Shown in pieces: positions 5,617 to 5,692 of a stretch of 5,692 nt of DNA. Positions within the stretch are counted from its first letter, which is position 1, and each line of letters begins with the position of its first letter. The stretch covers positions 1 to 5,692 of the forward strand of contig JAQTWS010000040.1 in assembly GCA_028689175.1 (NCBI GenBank), read 5' to 3'. Below the pieces are notes generated by a model. That model searched no databases and was not told the DNA's origin. It saw only the letters and a program-made list of their open reading frames with translations. This DNA is from Minisyncoccota bacterium (GTDB taxonomy: Bacteria > Patescibacteriota > Minisyncoccia > Minisyncoccales > Minisyncoccaceae). The translations under genes were made by a program, and so were the position numbers.

Positions 5617-5692
5617 CTATTTTCCTGCTAAGTTTTTTAGTCTTTCATTATATTCTTCTTTACAAATTCCACCTTGAGCCAATAAAGAATCT
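5617..5692 (-). CDS. C-terminal fragment of a protein with a SHOCT-like tail
   Basis: Only the last 24 complete codons and the TAG stop (5617-5619) are inside the window. The peptide reads DSLLAQGGICKEEYNERLKN and ends LAGK. This matches the pattern of the SHOCT short C-terminal domain (L...G.I..EEY...K..LL), a small helical module found at the ends of many unrelated, often membrane or phage-related, bacterial proteins. It does not reveal the function of the rest. A terminator follows closely, which supports that this is a real gene end. Confidence 0.65.
   Translation of the reverse strand, partial: DSLLAQGGICKEEYNERLKNLAGK

Noticed and set aside
1..5692. CRISPR array, riboswitch, toxin-antitoxin pair or new defence system
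   Set aside because: No regularly spaced repeats, no riboswitch-like conserved fold and no pair of small adjacent toxin/antitoxin genes were seen. The window is explained by a division operon, a tRNA, dinB and mobile-element remnants.

Overview
The window is AT-rich bacterial chromosomal DNA, and every gene except the mobile-element fragment at the left edge lies on the minus strand. The core is a compact cell-wall/division operon (mraZ - rsmH - ftsL-like - ftsI/PBP2), followed by tRNA-Glu, a decayed reading frame and dinB. Very low GC, tight 1-nt gene junctions, weak Shine-Dalgarno sites, a short dcw cluster that ends after the transpeptidase, and Parcubacteria-like protein sequences all suggest a member of the Candidate Phyla Radiation (Patescibacteria). 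This placement is an inference from protein style, since no rRNA is present. The standard genetic code fits all the genes.

Right to left, in the direction of transcription. At the right edge is the last stretch of a minus-strand gene with a SHOCT-like C-terminus (5617-5692), closed by a hairpin terminator with a T-run (5571-5598). Next comes a near-consensus promoter (TTGACA, 17-bp spacer, TAAAAT) overlaid by roughly 10-bp-spaced TGGNN repeats that look like MraZ boxes, so the operon is probably autoregulated. mraZ (transcription factor), rsmH (16S rRNA C1402 N4-methyltransferase), a small FtsL-like membrane protein and a class B penicillin-binding protein follow with 1, 1 and 6 nt between them. 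tRNA-Glu (anticodon CUC, no encoded CCA) starts 27 nt after the PBP gene and may share its transcript.

The 460-nt stretch between the tRNA and dinB has no intact gene. It holds an 11-bp perfect inverted repeat around a TATAAT sequence, and one 118-codon frame broken by two stops. That frame encodes an N-terminal membrane segment and a C-terminal part that vaguely recalls lysozyme-like muramidases. I read it as a pseudogene. dinB encodes translesion DNA polymerase IV with all catalytic residues but no obvious C-terminal clamp-binding peptide.

The left end is a mobile-element graveyard: the C-terminus and right end of an IS30-type element, which appears to abut or interrupt the C-terminus of an older, frameshifted DDE (IS481/IS3-like) transposase on the opposite strand. 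I found no novel defence or other new system. The most interesting points are the MraZ operator layout, the decayed membrane/muramidase-like frame with its palindrome, the nested transposon remnants next to a short-ended dinB, and unusual substitutions in RsmH motifs.
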